Shown here: positions 1 through 8,686 of the stretch, piece after piece
Numbering within the stretch: the stretch's first letter is position 1
Layout: every line of letters starts with the position of its first letter
Assembly: GCF_016888005.1 (NCBI RefSeq)
Contig: NZ_JAFDVE010000002.1
Coordinates: 62,001-126,000 of the forward strand
From: Phycicoccus sp. CSK15P-2
GTDB lineage: Bacteria; Actinomycetota; Actinomycetes; Actinomycetales; Dermatophilaceae
Length of the DNA stretch: 64,000 nucleotides
Reading direction: 5' to 3'
The notes under the pieces: model-generated
The model's input: the letters and a program-made list of their open reading frames with translations, nothing else
Database searches by the model: none
What the model was told of the DNA's origin: nothing
Program-made: the position numbers and the translations under genes

Positions 1-101
1 TGGCCGGGAAGTAGACCCGCCCCGGGCTGGAGACGCGCACGTCGAAGCCGTCCACGTCGAGGACGACGGGCTCACCGTGCTCACCCTTGCGCGAGGCCAT
101 G
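1..101 (-). CDS. LigD-type DNA polymerase/primase domain protein, N-terminal fragment
   Basis: Only the first 33 codons lie inside the window; the gene runs off the left edge. The peptide begins MASRKGEHGEP and continues through VRVSSPGRVYFPA, which matches the start of the LigD polymerase (archaeo-eukaryotic primase-like) domain used in bacterial non-homologous end joining. In that family this domain fills short gaps with ribonucleotides before ligation by the Ku/LigD system. The ATG at 101 is the only clear start. Whether the full gene is a stand-alone polymerase or is fused to a ligase cannot be seen here. Confidence 0.7.
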
Positions 102-122
102 GGGACACCGTAGGGCGTCGGG

Positions 123-428
123 TCAGGCGAGCGACGCGACGAGCACCACGAGGACGATCCCCACGGCCAGCAGGCCGAGGAGGCTGAACCGCTGCCACGG
201 CGTCGGGGCCGGGAGCTCGCCCCCGTTCGCCGCAGCCATCGCCTCCTGGTCGGCGAGGTCGCGGTAGCCGGTGGTCCCGTCGGGCTGGACCCGGGCGAGG
301 ACGTACCGCGTGCCCCACGTCGTCGAGAAGACGAAGAACAGGCTGAAGTAGCGGAACGTGGCGATGACCGCCTCGGCGTCGTTGAGCCGGACGGTGCGGG
401 ACTTGCGTCCCCAACCCCAGATGAGCAT
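123..428 (-). CDS. small membrane protein, function unknown
   Basis: About 101 residues. I do not recognise the family. The N-terminal part (MLIWGWGRKSRTVRL) is basic and followed by a stretch rich in aromatic residues (ATFRYFSLFFVFSTTWGTRYVL). A C-terminal hydrophobic segment (FSLLGLLAVGIVLVVLVASLA) is a probable transmembrane anchor. I chose the ATG at 428 because AAAGGGA sits six bases upstream; the ATG two codons earlier would leave no spacing to that site. The gene ends 20 bases before the LigD-type gene on the same strand, so the two may be cotranscribed. Confidence 0.55.
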   Translation of the reverse strand: MLIWGWGRKSRTVRLNDAEAVIATFRYFSLFFVFSTTWGTRYVLARVQPDGTTGYRDLADQEAMAAANGGELPAPTPWQRFSLLGLLAVGIVLVVLVASLA

Positions 429-556
429 GGACATCCCTTTGTGCGAGAGCAAGGGCCCGGCGGGTCCGCCCGAGCCGCGAGGACGCTAGCAGCGCCGGAA
501 GCTCTCGGGCGATGGGGAGCGCTCCCCAGAGGTCGTGTCTGGTTGCCTGCAATGCC

Positions 557-582
557 ATCTAGTTGACTTCGCTATCTAGTTG
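557..582 (+). promoter_or_regulatory. direct repeat ATCTAGTTG x2, candidate PadR operator
   Basis: The nonamer ATCTAGTTG occurs at 557-565 and again at 574-582, a 17-base period, ending five bases before the proposed padR start. The AT-rich CTAG-containing pair stands out in GC-rich DNA. PadR regulators commonly control their own operon, so this is a reasonable autoregulatory site; the assignment rests on position only. Confidence 0.45.
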
Positions 583-586
583 CCCG

Positions 587-937
587 ATGATCGTCGCCGT
601 GGTCGTGGCACGCGAGGACCGGGAGAGCCAGTGGCTCAAGGGTGTGCTCGACCTCGCCGTCCTCGCCGCCCTGGTGCGTGAGGGGTCGGCCTACGGCTAC
701 GGGCTGCTGCGGTCGCTCGCGGAGGCCGGGCTCACCGGCCTCAAGGGCGGGACGCTCTACCCGCTCCTCGGGCGGCTCGAGGACGACGGGCTCGTCCGCA
801 GCGAGTGGGTCACGGGGAGCTCGGGGCCGCCGCGGCGGTACTTCTTCGTCACCGCGGCCGGGCGTGCCGAGCTCGAGGCCGGCCGGGCGGGATGGGGGGC
901 CTTCGCAGCCCGGATGTCGACGGCACTGGAGGGATGA
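587..937 (+). CDS. PadR family transcriptional regulator
   Basis: About 116 residues from the ATG at 587; GTG codons at 599 and 605 are alternative starts. The segment SQWLKGVLDLAVLAALV opens a PadR winged helix. It is followed by YGYGLLRSL, the recognition-helix region GGTLYPLLGRLEDDGLV and the wing PPRRYFFVTAAGRAEL, all typical of PadR. The C-terminal dimerisation helix is short, as in the small PadR subgroup. The stop at 935-937 nearly abuts the ATG at 939 of a membrane protein, an arrangement often seen for PadR regulators and their HAAS/DUF1700-like partners. A direct repeat just upstream may be the operator. The ligand is unknown. Confidence 0.85.
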   Translation: MIVAVVVAREDRESQWLKGVLDLAVLAALVREGSAYGYGLLRSLAEAGLTGLKGGTLYPLLGRLEDDGLVRSEWVTGSSGPPRRYFFVTAAGRAELEAGRAGWGAFAARMSTALEG

Positions 938-938
938 G

Positions 939-1649
939 ATGACAGGACGAGGGGACGGGATCCGGCCCCGGCCGGACGCGGCCGCGGCGTACGGGGCGAT
1001 GCTTGCCGAGCAGCTCCGCCAGGGAGGGCTGGCCGAGCCACGGGTGCGGGTGGTCGTCGCCGACCTCCTCGACCACGTCCGCACCACGGGCGAGGACCCG
1101 GTGCAGGCCTTCGGGCAGCCCGCCGACTATGCCCGCGCATGGGTTCGGCCGCTCTCGCGTTGGCGGGTGCTCGGGCGGGCCGTCGCCACCGCCGTTGGGG
1201 CCGTCGGGATGTTCGCTGCCGTCACCGCCTTCTTCCGGGGTGGCTCGTGGTCGGCGAGGATGTCGGTGACGATCGGCGACCTCGTCGTCCTGGCCGTCTT
1301 CGCCCTCGGGGCCGGGGTCCTGCCGTGGACCCTCGAGCTGTGGCTGGGGCATCGCGCGGCGCGACGGGTCGGCCGTCGGCCACGGGTGCCGGACGTCGTC
1401 ATCCGGGCCGGGGTGATGCTTCTGGTCCTCGGGCTGCTGTTCACCGTCTTCACGGCGTTCGACCCCGAGGTGTGGGAGCCCGTCGTTCTCGGCCCACCCC
1501 GTCCCGTCGTCTTCGTCGTGGGCATGGTCGTGGCGGCCGTGCTCTCCATGGTGCGCCAGCCACGTTCGCCCGCCCTGCCGCGGCTTCCAGGAACGCCGGA
1601 GCGGTGGTGGGAGCGGACCCCGGGCCGCCCGGGTCGCCGACGCCGCTGA
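939..1649 (+). CDS. PadR-associated integral membrane protein
   Basis: 236 residues. The N-terminal half resembles the HAAS-type helical region that follows PadR genes (repeated acidic and alanine-rich helices, AYGAMLAEQLRQGG and VRVVVADLLDHV). About four hydrophobic segments follow (VLGRAVATAVGAVGMFAAV, GDLVVLAVFALGAGVLPW, IRAGVMLLVLGLLFTVF, VVFVVGMVVAAVLSMV). The tail is arginine-rich. It starts two bases after the padR stop, so the two are translationally coupled. A membrane partner of the regulator is inferred from this arrangement; no enzymatic motif is visible. Confidence 0.6.
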   Translation: MTGRGDGIRPRPDAAAAYGAMLAEQLRQGGLAEPRVRVVVADLLDHVRTTGEDPVQAFGQPADYARAWVRPLSRWRVLGRAVATAVGAVGMFAAVTAFFRGGSWSARMSVTIGDLVVLAVFALGAGVLPWTLELWLGHRAARRVGRRPRVPDVVIRAGVMLLVLGLLFTVFTAFDPEVWEPVVLGPPRPVVFVVGMVVAAVLSMVRQPRSPALPRLPGTPERWWERTPGRPGRRRR

Positions 1650-1700
1650 GCCGGATGGGGAGCGACGGCGTCGGGGCCGGCACGTAGGCTGGTCCGCGAG

Positions 1701-4175
1701 ATGAGCACCCTCTTCGACGGCCTGGACTTCGGCGGGCAGGACCCGCACCACGACCCCGCCGCCCGGGCGAGCGCGCACGCCGCGCTCGTCAACGAGGCCG
1801 GGGTGCCGACGTGGGCGGAGGCCGCCGCCGCGGGCTCCGGCCCGGACGGGGGGCGGGCGGGCCGCCCCGACGCCGAGGTGCTCCTCGCCGGGCTCAACCC
1901 CCAGCAGCGCGAGGCGGTGCTCCACGAGGGGCCGCCGCTGCTCATCGTCGCGGGTGCCGGCTCCGGGAAGACCCGGGTGCTCACCCACCGGATCGCCCAC
2001 CTCCTCGCCGACCGCGGGGTCCAGCCGGGCCAGATCCTCGCCATCACCTTCACGAACAAGGCCGCGGCCGAGATGCGCGAACGGGTCGAGGCGCTCGTCG
2101 GGCCACGCGCCCGGGCCATGTGGGTGCTCACCTTCCACAGCGCGTGTGTGCGCATCCTGCGCCGCGAGGCCGACAAGGTGGGGCTGCGCTCGCAGTTCTC
2201 GATCTACGACGCCGCCGACAGCCAGCGCCTGATGTCGATGGTCCTGCGCGACATGGACCTCGACCCCAAGCGCTACAACCCCCGCTCCTTCGGGCACCAG
2301 GTGAGCAACCTCAAGAACGAGCTCGTCGACGAGGAGACCTTCGCGAGCCGCATCTCGCAGGAGGGGACGCACCAGGAGCAGGTGCTGAGCGAGGCCTACA
2401 CCGAGTACCAGCGCCGCCTGCGGCAGGCCAACGCGCTCGACTTCGACGACCTCATCATGACCACCGTCCACATGTTCCAGGCGTTCCCCGACGTCGCCGA
2501 GCACTACCGCCGCCGGTTCCGGCACGTGCTCGTCGACGAGTACCAGGACACCAACCACGCGCAGTACCAGCTGGTCCGCGAGCTCGTGGGGTCGGACGAG
2601 ACCCGCGGCCGGGCCCCCGACGGCGACACGGCCGAAGGTCGGGGCGCCGTCGGGGCGCGCGGCGTGGAGCCCAGCGAGCTCGTCGTCGTCGGCGACGCCG
2701 ACCAGTCGATCTACGCCTTCCGCGGCGCGACGATCCGCAACATCGAGGAGTTCGAGGAGGACTACCCGCAGGCGCGGACCATCCTCCTCGAGCAGAACTA
2801 CCGTTCCACGCAGACCATCCTGCGTGCCGCGAACGCCGTCATCGCCCGCAACGAGGGGCGCCGGGCGAAGAACCTGTGGAGCGACAGCGGCGACGGCGCG
2901 CGGATCGTCGGGTACGTCGCCGACAACGAGCACGACGAGGCGTCGTTCGTGGCCCGCACCATCGACACCCTCGGCGACGAGCACGGCACCCGCCCCGGGG
3001 ATGTCGCCGTCTTCTACCGCACCAACGCCCAGTCCCGCGCCCTGGAGGAGGTCTTCGTCCGGGTCGGCCTGCCGTACAAGGTGGTCGGCGGAACCCGCTT
3101 CTACGAGCGGCGGGAGGTCAAGGACGCGCTCGCGTACCTCCGGGTGCTCTCCAACCCCGCCGACACCGTGAACCTCCGGCGGATCCTCAACGTGCCCAAG
3201 CGCGGCATCGGCGACCGTGCGGAGGCCTGCGTCGCCGCGCTCGCCGAGCGCGAGCGCATCCCGTTCGTCGCGGCGCTGGGGCGGCCCGACGACGCCCCGG
3301 GCATCGCCACCCGCTCGGCGGCCGCCATCCGCGGATTCACGACGATCCTCGAGGACCTCGGGCGGGTGCGCGACGACGAGGACGCCGGGGTCTCGGACCT
3401 CCTCGAGGCGGTCCTCGACCGCACCGGCTACCTCGCCGAGCTGCGCGACAGCCACGACCCCCAGGACGAGACCCGCGTCGAGAACCTCGCCGAGCTCGTC
3501 GCCGTCGCCCGCGAGTTCGACGACGCCCGCCGTGAGACCGGTGAGGTCCTCAGCCTCGAGGACTTCCTCGAGCAGGTCTCGCTCGTCGCCGACGCCGACG
3601 AGATCCCCGAGAACGACGAGGCGGAGGATCAGGGCGTCGTCACGCTGATGACCCTGCACACCGCGAAAGGCCTGGAGTTCCCCGTCGTGTTCCTCACCGG
3701 GATGGAGGACGGCACCTTTCCCCACCTGCGCAGCCTCGGGGACGCCAAGGAGCTCGAGGAGGAGCGGCGGCTCGCCTACGTCGGCATCACCCGGGCCCGT
3801 CAGCGTCTTCACCTGTCCCGGTCCGCCGTCCGGTCGGCCTGGGGCGCACCGCAGTACAACCCGCCGTCCCGCTTCCTCGACGAGATCCCGGACGAGCTGC
3901 TCACCTGGGAGCGCGAGCTGTCCGGTGCGGCCGCGGTCGGCCGGCAGCGTCCCGCCGTCGCCACGCTGGCGGCGCGCCCGGGCGTTCGCTCGCCCGGCAA
4001 CCGGCCGGTCATCCCGCTCTCGCCCGGCGACCGCGTCACCCACGACACCTACGGCCTCGGCACCGTGGTACGCACCCTCGGGGAGGGCGAGAAGACCCAG
4101 GCCGAGGTCGACTTCGGCGGCGAGCTCGGCGTGAAGCGGTTCGTCCTGCGGTTCGCGCCGCTCGAGAAGCTCTGA
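1701..4175 (+). CDS. pcrA: ATP-dependent DNA helicase PcrA/UvrD
   Basis: 824 residues, superfamily 1A helicase that unwinds DNA 3'-5' during repair and removes RecA and stalled RNA polymerase. Visible motifs in order: Q-motif LNPQQREAV (65-73), Walker A AGAGSGKT (84-91), [13 protein letters not shown] (Ia), Walker [26 protein letters not shown] (III), QNYRST (IV), [18 protein letters not shown] (V) and [12 protein letters not shown] (VI). The C-terminus ([15 protein letters not shown] to LRFAPLEKL) is the Tudor-like RNA-polymerase-binding domain of PcrA. An N-terminal extension of about 60 residues and a low-complexity insert before motif III are actinobacterial-style additions. The gene is followed by a strong hairpin at 4206-4243. 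Confidence 0.95.
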   Translation: MSTLFDGLDFGGQDPHHDPAARASAHAALVNEAGVPTWAEAAAAGSGPDGGRAGRPDAEVLLAGLNPQQREAVLHEGPPLLIVAGAGSGKTRVLTHRIAHLLADRGVQPGQILAITFTNKAAAEMRERVEALVGPRARAMWVLTFHSACVRILRREADKVGLRSQFSIYDAADSQRLMSMVLRDMDLDPKRYNPRSFGHQVSNLKNELVDEETFASRISQEGTHQEQVLSEAYTEYQRRLRQANALDFDDLIMTTVHMFQAFPDVAEHYRRRFRHVLVDEYQDTNHAQYQLVRELVGSDETRGRAPDGDTAEGRGAVGARGVEPSELVVVGDADQSIYAFRGATIRNIEEFEEDYPQARTILLEQNYRSTQTILRAANAVIARNEGRRAKNLWSDSGDGARIVGYVADNEHDEASFVARTIDTLGDEHGTRPGDVAVFYRTNAQSRALEEVFVRVGLPYKVVGGTRFYERREVKDALAYLRVLSNPADTVNLRRILNVPKRGIGDRAEACVAALAERERIPFVAALGRPDDAPGIATRSAAAIRGFTTILEDLGRVRDDEDAGVSDLLEAVLDRTGYLAELRDSHDPQDETRVENLAELVAVAREFDDARRETGEVLSLEDFLEQVSLVADADEIPENDEAEDQGVVTLMTLHTAKGLEFPVVFLTGMEDGTFPHLRSLGDAKELEEERRLAYVGITRARQRLHLSRSAVRSAWGAPQYNPPSRFLDEIPDELLTWERELSGAAAVGRQRPAVATLAARPGVRSPGNRPVIPLSPGDRVTHDTYGLGTVVRTLGEGEKTQAEVDFGGELGVKRFVLRFAPLEKL

Positions 4176-4205
4176 CCCTCCGCGGGGACGCTCCGACGTC
4201 CCGCA

Positions 4206-4243
4206 GACGACGAACGCCGCCCCGAGGGGCGGCGTTCGTCGTC
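4206..4243. terminator. bidirectional terminator hairpin between convergent genes
   Basis: An uninterrupted 18-base inverted repeat (4206-4223 with 4226-4243) lies between the convergent ends of the helicase and the M23 peptidase genes. There is no clear U-tract, as is common in actinobacterial terminators. Confidence 0.8.
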
Positions 4244-4263
4244 AGGCTCCGATGTGGGGACCG

Positions 4264-5049
4264 TCACCACAGGCCGTGGCTCTGCAGCCACGGCACCGGG
4301 TTGATCGGGCTGTCGTGCTGCGTCGTCTGCTGGAACTCCAGGTGCAGGTGCGAGCCGAACGAGTGGCCGGTGTTGCCGACCAGCCCGACCTGCTGGTCCG
4401 CGACGATCTCCTGGCCGGCGACGACGTCGATCCGGCTCATGTGGGCGTACCAGGAGATCGAGCCGTCCCAGTAGAGGATCTCGACCTTGTTGCCGAAGCT
4501 CGGTCGGTACCCGGCCGAGAGGACGGTGCCCTTGGACATCGCGTAGAGCGGGGTGCCGGTGGGGGCGGCGAGGTCGATGCCGTCGTGCTGCTTGCCCCAG
4601 CGCCACCCGAAGCCGGAGCTGACGTTCCACGTCTTGATCGGGCGGACCCACTTCTTGGCGCGCTTCTCGGCCTCGGCGCGGGCCTTGGCCTCCTTGGCGG
4701 CCTTGCGCTTGGCGGCGCGGGCGGCGCGGGCCTTCTCCTCGGCGCGTCCCTGGACGGCCGAGGACTGCATGGCCGCGTCCTGGCGGCGGTCGGCGATCTC
4801 GGCGGCCACGACCTCGTCCGCGGCCTCCTGGGCACGGACCATGGCGGACTGCTTGCCCGTGAGGTCGATACCCGCGCTGTCGAGCGGCGAGGACTCGGCG
4901 ACGCTCGCCCCGGTGGCCGTGACGACCAGTGCTGCGGCGGCGGTCGTGGGGAGCACGAAGCCGGCGCTGAGTGCGCGCGGGGGGCGGACACGGCGACGCT
5001 GGGCGCGGTGGCGACCGGTGTGGCGCCCCTGGTACGAGCGGTGACTCAC
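4264..5049 (-). CDS. secreted M23 family (LytM) peptidoglycan endopeptidase
   Basis: 261 residues from the GTG at 5049, chosen because GAGG lies about 11 bases upstream; a longer TTG start at 5085 would sit close to the likely transcription start. A basic N-terminus (HRAQRRRVRPP) precedes a hydrophobic export or anchor segment (GFVLPTTAAAALVVTATGA), then a charged Ala/Lys/Glu-rich coiled-coil region with AARAAKRKAAKEAKARAEAE. The C-terminal domain carries the M23 zinc motifs HDGIDLAAPTGTP (H and D) and HLHLEF. Family members cut peptide bridges of peptidoglycan at the cell surface. Signal peptide versus uncleaved anchor cannot be settled from sequence. Confidence 0.88.
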   Translation of the reverse strand: MSHRSYQGRHTGRHRAQRRRVRPPRALSAGFVLPTTAAAALVVTATGASVAESSPLDSAGIDLTGKQSAMVRAQEAADEVVAAEIADRRQDAAMQSSAVQGRAEEKARAARAAKRKAAKEAKARAEAEKRAKKWVRPIKTWNVSSGFGWRWGKQHDGIDLAAPTGTPLYAMSKGTVLSAGYRPSFGNKVEILYWDGSISWYAHMSRIDVVAGQEIVADQQVGLVGNTGHSFGSHLHLEFQQTTQHDSPINPVPWLQSHGLW

Positions 5050-5109
5050 GACTGGATGGACCTCGTGGGTGGGGTGGTGGAGCAACGTTCAGGCCCCTGC
5101 GGCCGACTT

Positions 5110-5137
5110 ACCGTACCGTGACCTTTCCGTGACACAA
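5110..5137 (-). promoter_or_regulatory. candidate sigma-70 type promoter for the M23 gene
   Basis: On the minus strand TTGTGT (5132-5137) and TACGGT (5110-5115) are separated by 16 bases, which places transcription start near 5103, some 50 bases before the GTG at 5049. I looked for a c-di-AMP riboswitch here, which often precedes such genes, and could not fit one. Confidence 0.4.
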
Positions 5138-5250
5138 AGGTGAACCTGAGAGCCTCGGCCGAACGGTCGAGGGGGCGCATTTCCGGCCCCACATCCGTGA
5201 CCTGCACGGATGTCCGACGTGTCGAAACTGTGTCAAATCTGGGCGCGTTC

Positions 5251-6228
5251 TCAGAAAAGGTCGTCGTGCGGGGAATACGGGCGTGTCGCGGCGCTTCTCC
5301 GGGAGATGGGGGTGGCTCCGCGCCGGACCGTGGAGCCGTCCGTGTCGAGCTGGGCCAGCGCCGCCGAGATGCCGTGCACGACCTCGCCGAGCATCGGGAG
5401 CGTGAGGTGGCCGGCGCCGTGCAGCCGGACGCTGCGAGCACCGAGGTCGGGGTGGCGCAGGGAGGCCGAGCGCTGCGGCACGATCGCGGTGTCGGTGTCC
5501 GACCAGTAGGCGATGAACCGCGTGCGGCAGCCCCGCACCGGGCGGGCGAGCTCACGCATGAGCCCGCTCCCGGGACGCATCTGGCGCATCAGGCGGGTGG
5601 GCACCGCGTACGCCGCGTAGGTGCCCTCGTGCGGGGTGCCGAGCGTCACGAGGGTGTGCACCCGCCGGTCTCCGCCGAGCCTCGTCACGTAGTAGCGCGC
5701 GATGAGCCCACCGAGGCTGTGGCCGATGACGTGGATCCGCTCGAACCCTGTCTCCTCCGCGATGCGCTCGACCTCCTCGCTGAGCCGCAGCGCGGCCGTG
5801 CGGACGTCGGTCGCGACCGTCGCGTAGTTCATCGCGAGGACGTTCGTGAAGCCGCGGCGGGTCAGCCCCCGCCGCAGGAGGGTGAAGATCGACCGGTTGC
5901 TCACGATGCCGTGCACGAGCAGGATCGGCGTGCCGGCGGCCTCGATGTCGGAGACGAGGAGCCCCCGCTGGACCGGCGGGAGGTGCTCGACGCGGTTGTC
6001 CGGACGCGCCGTGGACCCTCCCGGGGCGAGGAGGCCGGCAGGCCACGTCGCGAGGTGGGCCGTCAGCCACGCGGCCTCGACGGCCGCACCGGCGAGGACC
6101 GCCGGGTCGCCGACGGTGGACGCCGCCCGCAGGAGGGTGCGCGCGCACGACGTCACGGACACACTGGGGCCGGTGGCCGGTCCCGGGTCCGCACTGGGCC
6201 GGAGCGTCGCTGCCATGGGAGCCGTCAC
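5251..6228 (-). CDS. alpha/beta hydrolase, lipase/PGAP1-like
   Basis: About 325 residues. TPILLVHGIVSNRSIF is the oxyanion strand region and HVIGHSLGGLIARYY carries the nucleophile elbow GHSLGG (near residue 168). VTLGTPHEGT is characteristic of lipases and PGAP1-type esterases. The catalytic Asp is probably in FIAYWSDTDTAIVP and the His in LHGAGHLTLP. The N-terminal 60 residues include hydrophobic stretches that could anchor the protein. Substrate is unknown; an acylglycerol or cell-envelope ester is plausible. No good ribosome site supports either the GTG at 6228 or the ATG at 6216, so the start is uncertain. Confidence 0.8.
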   Translation of the reverse strand: MTAPMAATLRPSADPGPATGPSVSVTSCARTLLRAASTVGDPAVLAGAAVEAAWLTAHLATWPAGLLAPGGSTARPDNRVEHLPPVQRGLLVSDIEAAGTPILLVHGIVSNRSIFTLLRRGLTRRGFTNVLAMNYATVATDVRTAALRLSEEVERIAEETGFERIHVIGHSLGGLIARYYVTRLGGDRRVHTLVTLGTPHEGTYAAYAVPTRLMRQMRPGSGLMRELARPVRGCRTRFIAYWSDTDTAIVPQRSASLRHPDLGARSVRLHGAGHLTLPMLGEVVHGISAALAQLDTDGSTVRRGATPISRRSAATRPYSPHDDLF

Positions 6229-6415
6229 TCTACGGCGGGCGGGACGGCTCTCGAGCGCGTCGGGGTGAGGTCAAGTCCGGGCCGACCTCAGGTAAAGAGT
6301 TCCCGACCCTGGGTCAATTCTTCGCAAGAGGCATTGTCGGGGTCGGGGTTCACGGAGCAGGTTTCCCCCGTGCCCGGACCCGGGCGTCGACCCCACGAAG
6401 GAGCTGACCTTCCCC

Positions 6416-8479
6416 GTGAGAAGAAACTCTCCCGGCCTCGCCCTCGGCGCGGCCGTCGCGACCCTGTTGGGGGGACTGACCGCCGCCACCGCGGCCGCCG
6501 TCCCCGCCGCCCCGACGCCCGCCTCCCCGACCGGTGACCATGCCGCCCTCGGGCTCGACAAGAACGAGAAGCTCGTCCAGCGTGCGGTCGTCACCGACGC
6601 CGACGGCACGACTCACGTGCGCTACGACCGCACCTGGAACGGGCTGCGCGTCGTCGGCGGCGACCTCGTCGTCGAGAAGTCCAAGGCCGGGAAGGTCAGC
6701 GACGTCGCCTTCAACGCCGGGCACCGCGCGGTCGGGGCGAGGACGACGAAGCCGTCCCTCGAGCGGTCGGCGGCCCTCGCCGCGGGTGAGAAGCGTTCCG
6801 CGGCGAAGAACGAGAAGAGCGACGGCGAGCTCGTCGTCTGGGCGGGCTCCGGCACCCCGCGGCTCGCCTACGACGTCCTCACGACGGGCGTCAAGGAGGA
6901 CCAGACCCCGAGCCGGCTGCACACGATCGTCGACGCGGACTCCGGGAAGGTCATCACGAGCTGGGACGAGATCGTGCACGGGACGGGCAACTCCATGTAC
7001 TCGGGCACGGTCACGCTCCACACCACCCGGAACGGCTCGTCGTGGGAGCTCAGGGACAGCCGGAACAACCACACGACGGACATGAACGGGTCGTCGAACA
7101 GGGCCTTGACCGGGACGTTGTTCACCGACGCCGACGACGTGTGGGGCGACGGGTCGCCCTCGAACCGGCAGACCGCCGGGGTCGACGCCCAGTACGGCGC
7201 CGAGATGACGTACGACTACTACGACACCGTCCTCGGGCGAGCCGGTATCTGGGACAACGGCACCGGTGCCCGCAGCCGGGTGCACTTCGGCAACGCGTAC
7301 AACAACGCGTTCTGGGACGGCACCCAGATGACGTACGGCGACGGCAGGGGGAACACCCACCCGCTCACCTCGCTCGACGTCGCGGCGCACGAGATGAGCC
7401 ACGGCGTCACGGAGAACACCGCCGACCTCATCTACAGCGGTGAGGCCGGTGGCCTCAACGAGGCGACCTCGGACATCTTCGGCACCGCCGTGGAGTTCTA
7501 CGCGGAGAACTCCACCGACCGGGGCGACTACCTCATCGGCGAGAAGATCGACATCAACGGCAACGGCACCCCGCTGCGGTACATGGACAAGCCGAGCAAG
7601 GACGGACGCAGCCAGGACTGCTGGACGACCGGGACGAAGAACCTCGACCCGCACTACTCCTCGGGTCCGTTGAACCACTGGTTCTACCTCGCCTCCGAGG
7701 GCAGCGGCGCCAAGACGGTCAACGGCGTCGCCTACGACAGCCCCACGTGCAACGGCTCGAGCGTGACCGGCACAGGCCGCGCCGCGGTCGAGCAGATCTG
7801 GTACCGCACGCTCGCCACGAAGCTCACCTCGACGAGCACCTACGCGGCGGCTCGCGACGGCGCCATCGCCTCCGCCAAGGAGCTCTACGGCGAGGGCTCG
7901 CAGGAGTGCACCGCCGTCGCGGCGGCGTTCTCCGCGATCAACGTCGCGGCCGGCAGCGAGAGCTGCGGCAGCGACGGTGGCGGTGGCGGCGGTGGGGGCG
8001 ACCCCGAGCCGCCCGCCGGCGGGAACCTGCTGCAGAACCCGGGCTTCGAGTCCGGCGCCACGGTGTGGACCGGTTCCAGCGGACCGATCACGAACAACAC
8101 CGGCCGCCCGGCCCGGACCGGCAGCTGGAAGATGTGGCTCGGCGGCAACGGCCGGACGACGACCGAGACCGAGCAACAGACGGTCACCATCCCGTCGACC
8201 GCCACGTCGGCCGTCCTCACGTTCTACGTCCGGGTCGACACCTCGGAGCGGACGACCACGCGTGCCTACGACACGATGCGCCCGCAGGTCGTCGTCGGTG
8301 GCTCGACGACGACGCTCGCGACGTACTCGAACCTCGACGCGACGAACGGCTACGTGAAGAAGTCGTACGACCTCACCGCGTACAAGGGCAGCTCCGTCAC
8401 CGTGAGGTTCCTCCTCGACGAGGACGTCTCCCTGCAGACGTCGTTCGTCGTGGACGACACCGCGCTCACGGTCTCCTGA
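6416..8479 (+). CDS. secreted M4 (thermolysin-type) metallopeptidase with C-terminal accessory domain
   Basis: 687 residues. The GTG start follows GGAG at a good distance and opens a Sec signal peptide (MRRNSPGLALGAAVATLLGG). An FTP/PepSY-like propeptide covers roughly 40-210. The catalytic domain contains HEMSH (325-329) and the third zinc ligand in GGLNEATSDIFG, followed by DPHYSSGPLNHWFYL with the active-site His. After a glycine-rich linker near 520, a 150-residue beta-rich module begins NLLQNPGFESGATVW, like the carbohydrate-binding or PPC-type tails of secreted proteases. The gene stands alone and ends at a hairpin. Extracellular protein degradation is the expected role. Confidence 0.93.
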   Translation: MRRNSPGLALGAAVATLLGGLTAATAAAVPAAPTPASPTGDHAALGLDKNEKLVQRAVVTDADGTTHVRYDRTWNGLRVVGGDLVVEKSKAGKVSDVAFNAGHRAVGARTTKPSLERSAALAAGEKRSAAKNEKSDGELVVWAGSGTPRLAYDVLTTGVKEDQTPSRLHTIVDADSGKVITSWDEIVHGTGNSMYSGTVTLHTTRNGSSWELRDSRNNHTTDMNGSSNRALTGTLFTDADDVWGDGSPSNRQTAGVDAQYGAEMTYDYYDTVLGRAGIWDNGTGARSRVHFGNAYNNAFWDGTQMTYGDGRGNTHPLTSLDVAAHEMSHGVTENTADLIYSGEAGGLNEATSDIFGTAVEFYAENSTDRGDYLIGEKIDINGNGTPLRYMDKPSKDGRSQDCWTTGTKNLDPHYSSGPLNHWFYLASEGSGAKTVNGVAYDSPTCNGSSVTGTGRAAVEQIWYRTLATKLTSTSTYAAARDGAIASAKELYGEGSQECTAVAAAFSAINVAAGSESCGSDGGGGGGGGDPEPPAGGNLLQNPGFESGATVWTGSSGPITNNTGRPARTGSWKMWLGGNGRTTTETEQQTVTIPSTATSAVLTFYVRVDTSERTTTRAYDTMRPQVVVGGSTTTLATYSNLDATNGYVKKSYDLTAYKGSSVTVRFLLDEDVSLQTSFVVDDTALTVS

Positions 8480-8486
8480 CCTGGCA

Positions 8487-8522
8487 GAGGGGTGGTGCGG
8501 CCGAGCGGTCGCGCCACCCCTC
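8487..8522 (+). terminator. terminator hairpin after the M4 protease gene
   Basis: GAGGGGTGG at 8487-8495 pairs with CCACCCCTC at 8514-8522, seven bases past the stop codon. No long T-run follows. The rest of the spacer to 8686 shows only a weak TACGCT (8637-8642) as a possible -10 for sucC. Confidence 0.6.
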
Positions 8523-8686
8523 CGGCGTGCGGCGGCCCGGCCCCGAGGGGCACCGGCCGTCGCCCGGGACGACCGTTCGCGCGTGAGATTGCACCCATCG
8601 GGCTCCTCCGGTGCGGACGTCGGCGCGGGCCGCGGATACGCTGCCGTGCGGATCACCATTCGCTACCAGTGAGGACGGATCGCCTC

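Noticed and set aside
849-4043. Very long minus-strand reading frame (over 1000 codons) opposite the helicase gene
   Set aside because: It is antisense to a clearly conserved helicase, is rich in Arg/Gly/Asp/Val as expected from the mirror of GC-rich codons, and matches no family. Similar mirror frames opposite the M4 protease, sucC, flotillin and hydroxylase genes were rejected for the same reason.
5050-5250. Possible c-di-AMP (ydaO-type) riboswitch before the M23 peptidase
   Set aside because: Cell-wall hydrolase genes in actinobacteria often carry one, but the conserved ydaO segments could not be matched, and a simple promoter placed close to the start explains the region.
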